NCBI GenBank assembly: GCA_031399085.1
Contig: JANNOQ010000105.1
Location: forward strand, 186,001 to 250,000
Length of the DNA: 64,000 nt
Direction of reading: 5' to 3'
Origin: R-RK-3 sp031399085
GTDB lineage: Bacteria; Pseudomonadota; Alphaproteobacteria; Rhizobiales; Rhodomicrobiaceae
Shown: positions 25,139-32,422 of the stretch, one piece after another
Numbering within the stretch: the first letter of the stretch is position 1
Layout: each line of letters begins with the position of its first letter
Position numbers and translations under genes: made by a program
The notes under the pieces: model-generated
Told to the model about the DNA's origin: nothing
Databases searched by the model: none
Seen by the model: only the letters and a program-made list of their open reading frames with translations

Positions 25139-26545
25139 TCCTTTCAGCACGGCCGGTTCGGCAATCGCTTGCTTGCCCCAGGGCACGAAATAGATCGACG
25201 CCGCCGTCAGCAGGCCATAGGCGACCAGGGCTATTCCGATGAGCGCGAAAACCATCCATTCCGGCGCGCCCCACCCCGTGAGCCACCAGCCGCCTACGCC
25301 CACGATCAAAAGCCGCGCGGTCCCAGCCAGAACCGGGCCGATCACCTTGCCCGCGCCCTGTGCGGCGAAATACAGGCACAGGCCAATGCCGAAGAAGCCA
25401 TAGGCTGGAGCGGCCCAGGCGAAATAGGATCGCGCCGAAGCGAGCACGCCCGGATTGTCGGTAAAAAGCGTCGCCCAGGCGTTGGGAAACGCGGCGACCA
25501 GAAGCCCGGCCGCGCCGAGGATGAGCGCCGACATCGCCCCGCCCGTCCACGCCACACGCCGCGCCCGCGCCACGTCGCCCGCGCCGATCGCCATTCCGAC
25601 CAGCGGCACGCAGGCGACGCCGATCGCGAAGGTAATAGGAATGAGCAGGAATTCCAGCCGCACGCCGATGCCGTAGCCCGCCAGCGCCTCGGTTCCGAAT
25701 TGCGCGATCAGGCCGGTCAGGATGAGCACCGTCAGCACCGATTGCAGCGGCGAAAGGCAGGCGACCGCGCCGACCTTCAAAATGTCGCGAAACATTTCGG
25801 CGCGCAGAAGGCTCGGCGAAAACACAAGCCGCACGCGGGATTGCCGCGAGCGCAGAAAGGCAACCAGAACAAGCGCGCCGACGCCGAAAGCGATGACCTG
25901 CCCAAGCGCGATCCCCGCCATACCGAGGCGCGGAAGCGGCCCAAGCCCGAGGCCCAGACCGCCGCTGAGCACAATTTGCAGGACCGCGACGCCGAGCAGC
26001 ACGGCGGAGGGCGCCTTCATGTTGCCGGAGCCGCGGATGATGGAGGCGAGCATATGGGTGAGCCAAATGCCCGCCAAACCGAGGAAAAAAATGTTGGAAT
26101 AGGTGAGCGCTTCCGCCAACACAGAGCCGCGTCCGCCAAGAAGGCTGTAAATGCCGTCGCCGAAGGCCAGAAAGATCAGGCCGATGACGAGCGACGCCAA
26201 AACCCCGATGATGACCGCGTGGAGAGCGAGCGCCTGCGCGCGGGCGTCGTCGCCGGAGCCGAGCGCGCGGCTCACCGCCGAGGACACGCCGCCACCCATC
26301 GCCCCCGCCGACATCATCTGCTGGAGCATCGCCATCGGAAAGACCAGCGCCATCGCCGCCAGCGCAGGGGTGCCGAGCAGACCGACATAGGATGTCTCCG
26401 CGACGGCGACGAGGGCGGTCGCGAGCATCGCCACCATATTCGGCAGCGCCAGCTTCGTCAGCGTTGGCAGGATGGGCGCGGTCAGGAGCGGGCTGGCCGT
26501 GAGAGTGTGCGCAGGCGCTGGCGCGGCGGTGAGATGAACGGTCAT
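25133..26545 (-). CDS. MATE family efflux transporter
   Basis: A 470-residue transporter from the ATG at 26545; the frame continues to 26665 inside the MFS gene but that part is not family-like. It has about twelve helices, including LPNMVAMLATALVAVAETSYVGLLGTPALAAMALVFPM at the start and PLVGMAIGAGDVARARR in the middle, which is the repeat hallmark of MATE exporters. It acts as a cation-coupled drug/metabolite exporter in the inner membrane. The start overlaps the MFS stop by 4 nt (ATGA at 26542-26545), so the two efflux genes are translationally coupled and should share the MarR-controlled promoter. Confidence 0.92.
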   Translation of the reverse strand: MTVHLTAAPAPAHTLTASPLLTAPILPTLTKLALPNMVAMLATALVAVAETSYVGLLGTPALAAMALVFPMAMLQQMMSAGAMGGGVSSAVSRALGSGDDARAQALALHAVIIGVLASLVIGLIFLAFGDGIYSLLGGRGSVLAEALTYSNIFFLGLAGIWLTHMLASIIRGSGNMKAPSAVLLGVAVLQIVLSGGLGLGLGPLPRLGMAGIALGQVIAFGVGALVLVAFLRSRQSRVRLVFSPSLLRAEMFRDILKVGAVACLSPLQSVLTVLILTGLIAQFGTEALAGYGIGVRLEFLLIPITFAIGVACVPLVGMAIGAGDVARARRVAWTGGAMSALILGAAGLLVAAFPNAWATLFTDNPGVLASARSYFAWAAPAYGFFGIGLCLYFAAQGAGKVIGPVLAGTARLLIVGVGGWWLTGWGAPEWMVFALIGIALVAYGLLTAASIYFVPWGKQAIAEPAVLKGL

Positions 26546-27750
26546 TCGGCGGCCCCAACATTGGGCTGTGCGGTTTCGGCGGGGCGCAGCCTTTCGACAG
26601 GCCGCTCCTGGATGGGCCAGTTCAGCACTCCAGCAAGCAAACCGAGACCGATCGAAAGCCACCACATCGTGTCGTAGGAACGCGTCAGATCGAACACGAT
26701 GCCGCCGAGCCAGACGCCCGCGAACGCGCCGATCTGATGCGACAGAAATACGATGCCGAACAACATCGACATCCAGGCCGTACCGAAAAAGGTCGCGACG
26801 AGGCCGCTGGTCAGCGGGATGGTGGCGAGCCAGAGCAGGCCGAGCAGCGAGCAGAGAACAATGACGGTCGCGGGCGTGATCGGCAGGAACAGGAAACCGA
26901 GAAAGATCACCGCGCGGCCGAAATAGATCAGGCTCAGTGCGCGCCGCTTGTCGATATATCTGCCCGACTGCCCGGCAAGATAGGTGCCGATGATATTGGC
27001 GATGCCGACGGCCGAGAGCGCGTAAGGGCCAACCCAGCTTGCAAGCCCCTGGTCGGCGGCGAAGGCGGGCAAATGCACCAGGATGAAGGCAACGTGGAAG
27101 CCGCAGACGAAAAATCCGGCGGTCAGAAGCCAGTAGCTAGGATGGCGGAAGGCTTCGGATAGCGCTTCAGCCATGCTTTGAGTGACAACGCCCGGCGCGG
27201 GCGCGGGCGGCTTGCCGCCGATCGGCCAGGCGAGTGGGATCAGCAGCGCCGTGATCGCCATCAGCCAGAGCAGACTGCCCTGCCAGCCCGTGAATTCGAT
27301 CAGCAGGTGCATGACGGGCAATGCGACGAAGCCGCCGATCCCCGCCGCCATGCCGATCGAGGCAATCGCGCTCAGCCGCTTCTCCGGCGGGGCAAGCCGT
27401 CCGATGGTGCCGACGAGCGCCGTCACGCCGGTGCCGCTGACGCCGATGCCCATCAGAATGCCGCTGACGATCAGCCATGTGGAGGAGGTGGCCGCGTACA
27501 TGATGCCGAGGCCGGCGATGGTCACGATCAGGCAGACGACAATCACCCGCCCGGCGCCGAATTTATCGATCAAGCCTCCGGACAGCGGCGCGCCGATGCC
27601 CATCAGCAATTGCGCCAGCGCCATGGACAGCGCGAAGGGCTGGCGGCCGATTTCAAGCGCCTCGGTGACCGGCTTGAGATAGAGGCCCATGGACTGCGCC
27701 CGTCCCATCGAGACGCCGACGATGATTCCGACAATGAGGATGAGCAGCAT
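26542..27750 (-). CDS. MFS transporter
   Basis: A 402-residue major facilitator protein with twelve predicted helices in two halves. Features are MLLILIVGIIVGVSMGRAQSMGLYLKPVTEALE at the start, GAPLSGGLIDKFGAGRVIVV (loop 2-3 motif) and LAGQSGRYIDKRRALSL in the second half. The frame reaches 27807, but the start at 27750 has GAGGGA upstream and leaves the putative promoter and MarR-type palindrome (27779-27807) outside the coding region. The substrate is unknown; the MarR gene upstream suggests export of phenolic or toxic organics. The MATE gene overlaps its end. Confidence 0.92.
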   Translation of the reverse strand: MLLILIVGIIVGVSMGRAQSMGLYLKPVTEALEIGRQPFALSMALAQLLMGIGAPLSGGLIDKFGAGRVIVVCLIVTIAGLGIMYAATSSTWLIVSGILMGIGVSGTGVTALVGTIGRLAPPEKRLSAIASIGMAAGIGGFVALPVMHLLIEFTGWQGSLLWLMAITALLIPLAWPIGGKPPAPAPGVVTQSMAEALSEAFRHPSYWLLTAGFFVCGFHVAFILVHLPAFAADQGLASWVGPYALSAVGIANIIGTYLAGQSGRYIDKRRALSLIYFGRAVIFLGFLFLPITPATVIVLCSLLGLLWLATIPLTSGLVATFFGTAWMSMLFGIVFLSHQIGAFAGVWLGGIVFDLTRSYDTMWWLSIGLGLLAGVLNWPIQERPVERLRPAETAQPNVGAAE

Positions 27751-27778
27751 GGGAATGTCCCTCGATAATGGCGACGGA

Positions 27779-27807
27779 ATTTTGCTGTATATGCAGATAG
27801 TTGACAA
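27779..27807 (-). promoter_or_regulatory. MFS-MATE promoter with MarR-type operator in the spacer
   Basis: On the minus strand TTGTCA (27802-27807) and CAAAAT (27779-27784) form -35 and -10 elements with an exact 17-nt spacer. The spacer contains CTGCATATACAG (27785-27796), one base away from the perfect palindrome found in front of marR. A repressor bound there would exclude RNA polymerase. The MFS ATG lies 28 nt beyond the -10. Confidence 0.65.
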
Positions 27808-27816
27808 ATAAAGAGC

Positions 27817-28266
27817 TCACGGCGCGAGCCTGTCTAGCACATGGTCGAGCGCCGCGTTTAGCACCGGGGTTTCAGCCGCGCCAATCGCGTCATCGATATG
27901 GCGCTGTGCCTTGAGCCAGGCAGGTTTCGCGGTGGCAAGCGTTTGCCGGCCGCTTTGGGTCAGGTGTAAACAGCGCGCCCTGCGGTCACGGGGATCGGGG
28001 CCAAGGGTCACAAATCCGGTCCGTTCCAGCGGGCGCAAATTGCGGGTGAGCGTGGTCGGGTCCATAATTAGGCGCTCGGCGAGCGCCCCGATGCTGACGC
28101 CGTCGAGCGTTGCCAGATGCGCCAGCAGGCCATATTGCGTAATCGTCAGTCCGTAGGGTTCGAGATATTGGTCGTAAATCTGCGACACCCGGCGCGACGC
28201 CTTGCGAATTCTGAGGCAGGTGCAGCCGGGGGTGGCAGGTCTGGCGATGTCGCTATTTTCGGACAT
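27817..28266 (-). CDS. MarR family transcriptional regulator
   Basis: A 149-residue winged-helix regulator. YGLTITQYGLLAHLATLDGVSIGALAERLIMDPTTLTRNLRPLERTGFVTLGPDPRDRRARCLHLTQSG is the classic MarR DNA-binding core with recognition helix and wing (DPRDRRAR). The frame opens at 28284, but that ATG lies within the 18-bp palindrome; the next ATG at 28266 (MSENSDIARP) is preferred. An N-terminal Cys-x-Cys (PGCTCLRI) could make it redox-responsive. It precedes the MFS-MATE pair on the same strand. Matching palindromes before both units suggest autoregulation plus control of the efflux genes. Confidence 0.92.
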   Translation of the reverse strand: MSENSDIARPATPGCTCLRIRKASRRVSQIYDQYLEPYGLTITQYGLLAHLATLDGVSIGALAERLIMDPTTLTRNLRPLERTGFVTLGPDPRDRRARCLHLTQSGRQTLATAKPAWLKAQRHIDDAIGAAETPVLNAALDHVLDRLAP

Positions 28267-28271
28267 GCCGG

Positions 28272-28300
28272 ACCATAGCTGCATATGCAGCTAATTGCAA
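28272..28300 (-). promoter_or_regulatory. marR promoter with perfect 18-bp palindromic operator
   Basis: On the minus strand TTGCAA (28295-28300) and TATGGT (28272-28277) are 17 nt apart. TAGCTGCATATGCAGCTA at 28276-28293 is perfectly self-complementary and fills the spacer. This is the same architecture as in front of the MFS gene. The -10 ends only 5 nt before the ATG at 28266, so the transcript may be leaderless. Confidence 0.65.
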
Positions 28301-28358
28301 GCGGCTGTAGTTCCGTGTAGCGCCAGCGAAGCCGATCTAAAAATTGAAGGCCGAGCCC

Positions 28359-28736
28359 TTAATCTTGCAAATCCTTCGGGACAACACCGCCATTGGCCGC
28401 GAGTTTTGTCATAACTTGTTTGTGAAGCCAAATATTCATCGAAGCGGAATCGCTCTTGTCGCCGGTATATTTAAGCTCATCGGCAAGTGCCTTGCGCGCC
28501 GTTAAGCTGCTGTCAAGCTTGAGTAACTTCATCAAATCGACGATGGATCTGCGCCAATCGAGATTTTGGCCTGACTCTTTCTTGAGTTTGTCAAGTATTG
28601 CCGCGACGTCCACGGTCGAAGTTGCACCCGTTGAAGCAGAGGCGGAAGCGGGCGTGCCGGCCTGCGCGGGCGCGGCTTCCGATGCATTTGCTTCGCCGCC
28701 AAAGATCGCTGAAACGATTTTGCCGAATATGCTCAT
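28359..28736 (-). CDS. DUF3597 domain protein
   Basis: A 125-residue protein from the ATG at 28736, with an AGGAGAA box directly upstream. It starts MSIFGKIVSAIFGG, contains an Ala/Thr/Ser-rich linker (about 15-45) and then the conserved part VDVAAILDKLKKESGQNLDWRRSIVDLMKLLKLDSSLTARKALADEL..TG. These match DUF3597, which resembles a small LysM-linked or cell-envelope associated domain of unknown function. The GC content is lower than its neighbours. The longer frame to 28853 lacks support. Confidence 0.88.
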   Translation of the reverse strand: MSIFGKIVSAIFGGEANASEAAPAQAGTPASASASTGATSTVDVAAILDKLKKESGQNLDWRRSIVDLMKLLKLDSSLTARKALADELKYTGDKSDSASMNIWLHKQVMTKLAANGGVVPKDLQD

Positions 28737-28859
28737 TCCGTTCTCCTGGTTTAATAAAAGAAGAGGTGCCTGCTCGATGAGTATACTAATTGAGCAGGTA
28801 CCGCTTATCAAATCGGGTATGGATGAAGGATTACTCAACGAGCTTGGGCTCATTTTGGT

Positions 28860-29039
28860 CTAACCGGCGTAAGAAACGACGTTCTTCAAGCCTGCCGGAA
28901 TCCTTAAGCCGACAACGCGCACGCCTTGCTTTGTCCGATCGCCCTTGACGACGGCAAACTGCGCCCCTTTTATGGCGGCGGGAGCCGACCATTCGATCGC
29001 ATCCGGTTTCACCGTGGTGTGATGATCTTCCGCCGCCAT
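28860..29039 (-). pseudogene. Cupin-domain gene remnant
   Basis: The frame gives MAAEDHHTTVKPDAIEWSAP followed by IKGAQFAVVKGD..K and LRIPAGLKNVVSYAG, then a stop. This resembles the start of exported cupin proteins, which continue for about 60-100 further residues with the metal-binding His cluster. Here the barrel is cut after the first strands. Residues before the ATG (LPPAALPLSA) look like the end of a lost signal peptide. It lies directly after the rhodanese stop. A deletion remnant is the most likely reading; a genuine short protein is less likely. Confidence 0.5.
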
Positions 29040-29091
29040 GGCCGAAAGGGGAAGTGCCGCCGGGGGAAGACGCCGGCTGGCTCTTGGTTCC

Positions 29092-29487
29092 TTACTTGCC
29101 AACCTCGCCCGGCTTTTCAACCGATCCGCCGCTTTCGGCCCAATCCTTGAAGGCCCCGAGGTTGTAAACCTGCTCGTAGCCCATTTCCTTGAGCACCTTG
29201 CCGCTCAGCGCCGAGCGCCCGCCGGATGCGCAATAAAGGATGAGCGTCTTGCTCTTGTCGAAATTCTTATCGTGGTAAGGCGACTCCGGGTCGGCGCGAA
29301 ACTCCAACATGCCGCGCGATACGTTTACGGCGCCGGCAATCATGCCGCTCTTTTCCACGTCCGGACCGTCGCGCACGTCGACGACCAAAGTGTTGCCGTT
29401 CGCAATCATCTCGCTTGCCTGCGCCTGGGTGATTCTTGGCACCACGGCGTTGGCGGCTTCGATCATCTGCTTTACATTCGTGGCCAT
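29092..29487 (-). CDS. Rhodanese-like domain protein
   Basis: A 131-residue single-domain rhodanese. Landmarks are TLVVDVRDGPDVEKSGMIAGAVNVSRG (CH2A-like region) and the active-site loop LILYCASGGRSALSGKVLKEMGYEQVYNLGAFKDW, where the Cys carries the persulfide. No signal peptide is visible, so it is cytosolic. GAGGAAG precedes the ATG. It is divergent from an AraC-type regulator that could control it through the palindromic gap at 29488-29630. A sulfur-transfer or thiosulfate/sulfite-linked role fits the sorAB genes 3 kb away, but the link is speculative. Confidence 0.93.
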   Translation of the reverse strand: MATNVKQMIEAANAVVPRITQAQASEMIANGNTLVVDVRDGPDVEKSGMIAGAVNVSRGMLEFRADPESPYHDKNFDKSKTLILYCASGGRSALSGKVLKEMGYEQVYNLGAFKDWAESGGSVEKPGEVGK

Positions 29488-29542
29488 ATTGCTTCCTCTC
29501 TTGTTTGCCGGCTCGGTGTTGACGATCCGTGCGATGCAATGG

Positions 29543-29569
29543 AGCTATATATAGCTTGATCCGGTATCA
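29543..29569. promoter_or_regulatory. Palindromes between rhodanese and AraC genes
   Basis: AGCTATATATAGCT (29543-29556) is a perfect 14-bp palindrome. It is followed at once by TGATCCGGTATCA (29557-29569), which is symmetric except for one pair. Both lie in the 143-bp divergent gap, a plausible control site for the AraC protein. TATATA may alternatively be a promoter -10. Confidence 0.4.
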
Positions 29570-29630
29570 GGATGAATGATCATGGCACCGGACCACATGA
29601 CTGTTCGTCCAAAGCTGGAGCACGGCGGCA

Positions 29631-30593
29631 ATGACGGATCCGCTTTCGGAGGTGCTTCGCTCGGTCCGCCTGACTGGGGGCGTCTTCCTCGATGCCCGCT
29701 TTACGGCCCCCTGGTGTGTGCTGGCCAAGATGGACGCCGACGATTGCAGGCCGTTCCTGGCGGCGCCCACCCAGATGATTGCCTATCACGTCATCATTGA
29801 CGGAACGCTCCTCGTTACCATCGAGGGTGAGCCTTCGATCGAGGTGCGGGCCGGCGAGGCCGTGCTCTTTGCCCGCAATGACCCTCACATCATGGCGAGC
29901 GCGCATGGTCTCGAACCCGTTAGAGCGGGTAGCCTCATTCAGCCATCCACGGACGGCGGACCGAGGCGAATTTCCCATGGCGGCGGTGGTGAGGCGGCGC
30001 ATATTGTGTGTGGCTTTCTCGCCAGCGAGGAACTCTACAATCCGCTGATCGCCAGTCTGCCAAGGATGCTCAAGCTTGACGTCCGTCAAGGTACGTCGCG
30101 GGACTGGGTCGAGGCCTCGGTCCGGTTTGCCGCCGGCGAACTGACGAAAGGAAGACTAGCCTCATCGAGCGTCATGTCGCGGCTCTCCGAGCTGCTGCTT
30201 ATCGAGGCTGTGCGCGAATATTCCGCCACGCTCGGCGATCGAGAGGCCGGATGGTTGAAGGGTCTGGCGGATCAGCAGGTCGGGCGAGCCCTGGCTCTCA
30301 TTCATCACAACACCAGCGCGCCCTGGTCGGCTGAGACCCTCGCAAAAGAGGTCGCATTGTCACGCAGCGCTTTCGTGGATCGCTTCACGAAGCTCGTCGG
30401 CACGCCGCCGATCCGGTATCTTACCCTCTGGCGGCTGCAAACCGCAAAGCTCAACCTGCGCGAGACGCGGACCACGATTGCTCAGCTGGCCCATTCGGTT
30501 GGCTATGAGTCCGAGGAGGCATTCAGCCGGGCGTTCAAGCGTGAATTCGGATTGTCGCCGACACTTTGGCGAAATCAGCAGTCAACGATTTGA
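29631..30593 (+). CDS. AraC family transcriptional regulator with N-terminal cupin domain
   Basis: A 320-residue regulator. The N-terminal half (about 10-190) is a cupin/AraC-ligand domain (VEIRAGEAVLFARNDPHIM-like region, then AHIVCGFLASEELYNPLIASLP). The C-terminal part holds two helix-turn-helix motifs: WSAETLAKEVALSRSAFVDRFTKLVG and TTIAQLAHSVGYESEEAFSRAFKREFG, the AraC signature. It is divergent from the rhodanese gene and the cupin remnant, which are its likely local targets. The inducer is unknown. Confidence 0.93.
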   Translation: MTDPLSEVLRSVRLTGGVFLDARFTAPWCVLAKMDADDCRPFLAAPTQMIAYHVIIDGTLLVTIEGEPSIEVRAGEAVLFARNDPHIMASAHGLEPVRAGSLIQPSTDGGPRRISHGGGGEAAHIVCGFLASEELYNPLIASLPRMLKLDVRQGTSRDWVEASVRFAAGELTKGRLASSSVMSRLSELLLIEAVREYSATLGDREAGWLKGLADQQVGRALALIHHNTSAPWSAETLAKEVALSRSAFVDRFTKLVGTPPIRYLTLWRLQTAKLNLRETRTTIAQLAHSVGYESEEAFSRAFKREFGLSPTLWRNQQSTI

Positions 30594-30822
30594 TCTACCT
30601 GCGTGTGACGGCTGGAGCCTGATCATTTCCGGCGAAAACGTATGACCTAAATCCTCCCATGGACTGACGTCTTCCCTGACAGCCGTCAGGCTGATCCGGG
30701 ATCCACTCGCATATCCTCTAGAACTGGCGGGGTGCATTAGACCCCGGCTCTGGCGGCCGGGGCGACCCGCTGGTTGGTTATACCTAAGCTGATCTTGCCG
30801 TACGGAATGGTCGGCGGTTTGG

Positions 30823-31782
30823 TCAAACCGACCAAGGCGTCTGCGTCGGGCGGTCCATGGCGCGGCGGCCGAATAGGCTGGCGGCGAGATCGGTCATCAG
30901 CCGCGCGGTCCGGCCCCGGTCGTCGAGAAAGGGATTGAGTTCGGCCAGCTCCAGCGAGGTAACGAGGCCGCTATCGCACAGCAGTTCCATGACGAGATGG
31001 GCCTCGCGAAAGGTCGCCCCGCCGGGAACGGTGGTGCCGACGCCGGGCGCGATCTCCGGGTCGAGGAAATCGACGTCGAGACTGACATGCAGAAGACCGT
31101 TTTGCTGTGCCACACGCTCAAGGAATGGCGCGACCAGCCTCACGATACCGCTCTCGTCGATCGCCCGCATATCGTGGACCGCAGGGCTATGCTGGAGCAA
31201 AAGCGCGCGTTCGGCTGGATCGACCGAACGGATGCCGAGCATCATTACATTACGTGGGTTGATGGGCGTCGCGAACGGCTTGCCGAGCAGCGCGTCGAAC
31301 CCCGGCAGGCCGCAGACAAAGGCGACGGGCGTTCCATGCATATTGCCGGTCAGCGAGGTCTGGAACGTGTTGAAGTCAGGATGCGCGTCCAGCCACAGCA
31401 GGAACAGCGCGCGGCCTATCCCCGCCGCATATTCGGCGATCCCTGCCATGGCGCCGAGCGAAGTGGCGTGGTCGCCGCCGAGAAACATCGGCGTCCAGCC
31501 ATCTCGGGCAATGTCGAGGGAGCGGCGCTTGAGCGCCCGGGTCCAGGCAGCGGCCTGCTCGAGATTGCGCATCCGCGTATCGGTCTCGCGAAAGCCCTTG
31601 AGCGTGTCGGGAACCGCGTCGCCGAAATCCTTCACCTCGTGGCCAAGGCTCCGCAGCGTCTCGAGCAGGTCGGCAGTGCGCAGCGCCGCCGGACCCATCG
31701 CGGCCCCGCGCGGACTTGCGCCGAACTCAGCCGGTGCTCCTAGAATGCCGATCCGCCGCGCCGTCATCATCGTACCTGCCAT
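30823..31782 (-). CDS. rocF: Arginase
   Basis: A 319-residue Mn-dependent ureohydrolase converting arginine to ornithine and urea. Metal and active-site motifs are FLGGDHATSLGAM (His), LWLDAHPDFNT (Asp-x-His-x-Asp), VSLDVDFLDPEIAPGVG (two Asp), and the C-terminal SLELAELNPFLD. The length is typical of arginase rather than agmatinase. The start may be the ATG at 31782 or one of two ATGs 12-15 nt inside. There is no ornithine cyclodeaminase or transporter nearby. The 229-bp gap on its left holds only a small hairpin (30675-30690). Confidence 0.93.
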   Translation of the reverse strand: MAGTMMTARRIGILGAPAEFGASPRGAAMGPAALRTADLLETLRSLGHEVKDFGDAVPDTLKGFRETDTRMRNLEQAAAWTRALKRRSLDIARDGWTPMFLGGDHATSLGAMAGIAEYAAGIGRALFLLWLDAHPDFNTFQTSLTGNMHGTPVAFVCGLPGFDALLGKPFATPINPRNVMMLGIRSVDPAERALLLQHSPAVHDMRAIDESGIVRLVAPFLERVAQQNGLLHVSLDVDFLDPEIAPGVGTTVPGGATFREAHLVMELLCDSGLVTSLELAELNPFLDDRGRTARLMTDLAASLFGRRAMDRPTQTPWSV

Positions 31783-31990
31783 GCCCCCGGGGCCTCTTCA
31801 GCGTCCGCGCACCATAGGACGCGCTTTTCTTCCCGGTGACGCGCAAGATCGGTATTTCTCCACAAGCGCAAATCGATGGGCTGCGCAGCAGGGTAATGAA
31901 CCCGCATGATCCGCGAAGCGGCGCGCAATTGTAAGAAGCGATCCTCAACGTTGAGGCGCCGCGTGCGGGGAGGGGAGGGCAGAAGGCTGG

Positions 31991-32329
31991 CTACTTCGTC
32001 TTGCCCGCGACCGTGGATACATACAAGGCGACGGCGTCGATCTCCGCTTCGGTCAGAGTTTCATAGGGGGGCATCACACCTAGCCCATTCGTGACCACGG
32101 CCTTGACCAGTTCCGCGTCCGGTTTCGAGTCGTCTAGGTCTGGTCCGACCTCGCCGACAGTTCCCGCATCGGCGAGCGTATGGCACGCCCGGCAAGGCGG
32201 TGCGGACAGTTCGAGAAAGACCTTCTTGCCGAGTTCAAGCTTCGCCGGGTCTGCCACCGCCTGAAAAACGGGAGCCGAAAACGCAACCGCGACGAAAATC
32301 GCCGCCGGCCAGCGGGGACATCTCATCAT
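31991..32329 (-). CDS. sorB: Class I c-type cytochrome (sulfite oxidase cytochrome subunit)
   Basis: A 112-residue exported monoheme cytochrome. The signal peptide PAAIFVAVAFSAPVFQAVA precedes the heme-binding CRACH, and the axial Met lies in GVMPPYETLTEAEIDAVALYVS. It is 93 bp downstream of the molybdopterin sulfite oxidase on the same strand, as in SorAB pairs, where the cytochrome takes electrons from sulfite oxidation. The frame remains open upstream to 32404 through a (TC)19 tract, which would add a Ser-Leu repeat. The ATG-ATG at 32329/32326, with GGA upstream, is the likelier start because it begins the signal peptide. Confidence 0.87.
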   Translation of the reverse strand: MMRCPRWPAAIFVAVAFSAPVFQAVADPAKLELGKKVFLELSAPPCRACHTLADAGTVGEVGPDLDDSKPDAELVKAVVTNGLGVMPPYETLTEAEIDAVALYVSTVAGKTK

Positions 32330-32341
32330 GACACGGTTCCA

Positions 32342-32385
<44 letters not shown>

Positions 32386-32422
32386 CGATCCCGCGCGGAC
32401 GCACGGGATCGCGGAAGAGCGA

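Noticed and set aside
30675..30690. Rho-independent terminator between the AraC and arginase genes
   Set aside because: CCTGAC/GTCAGG is only a 6-bp stem with no T-run.
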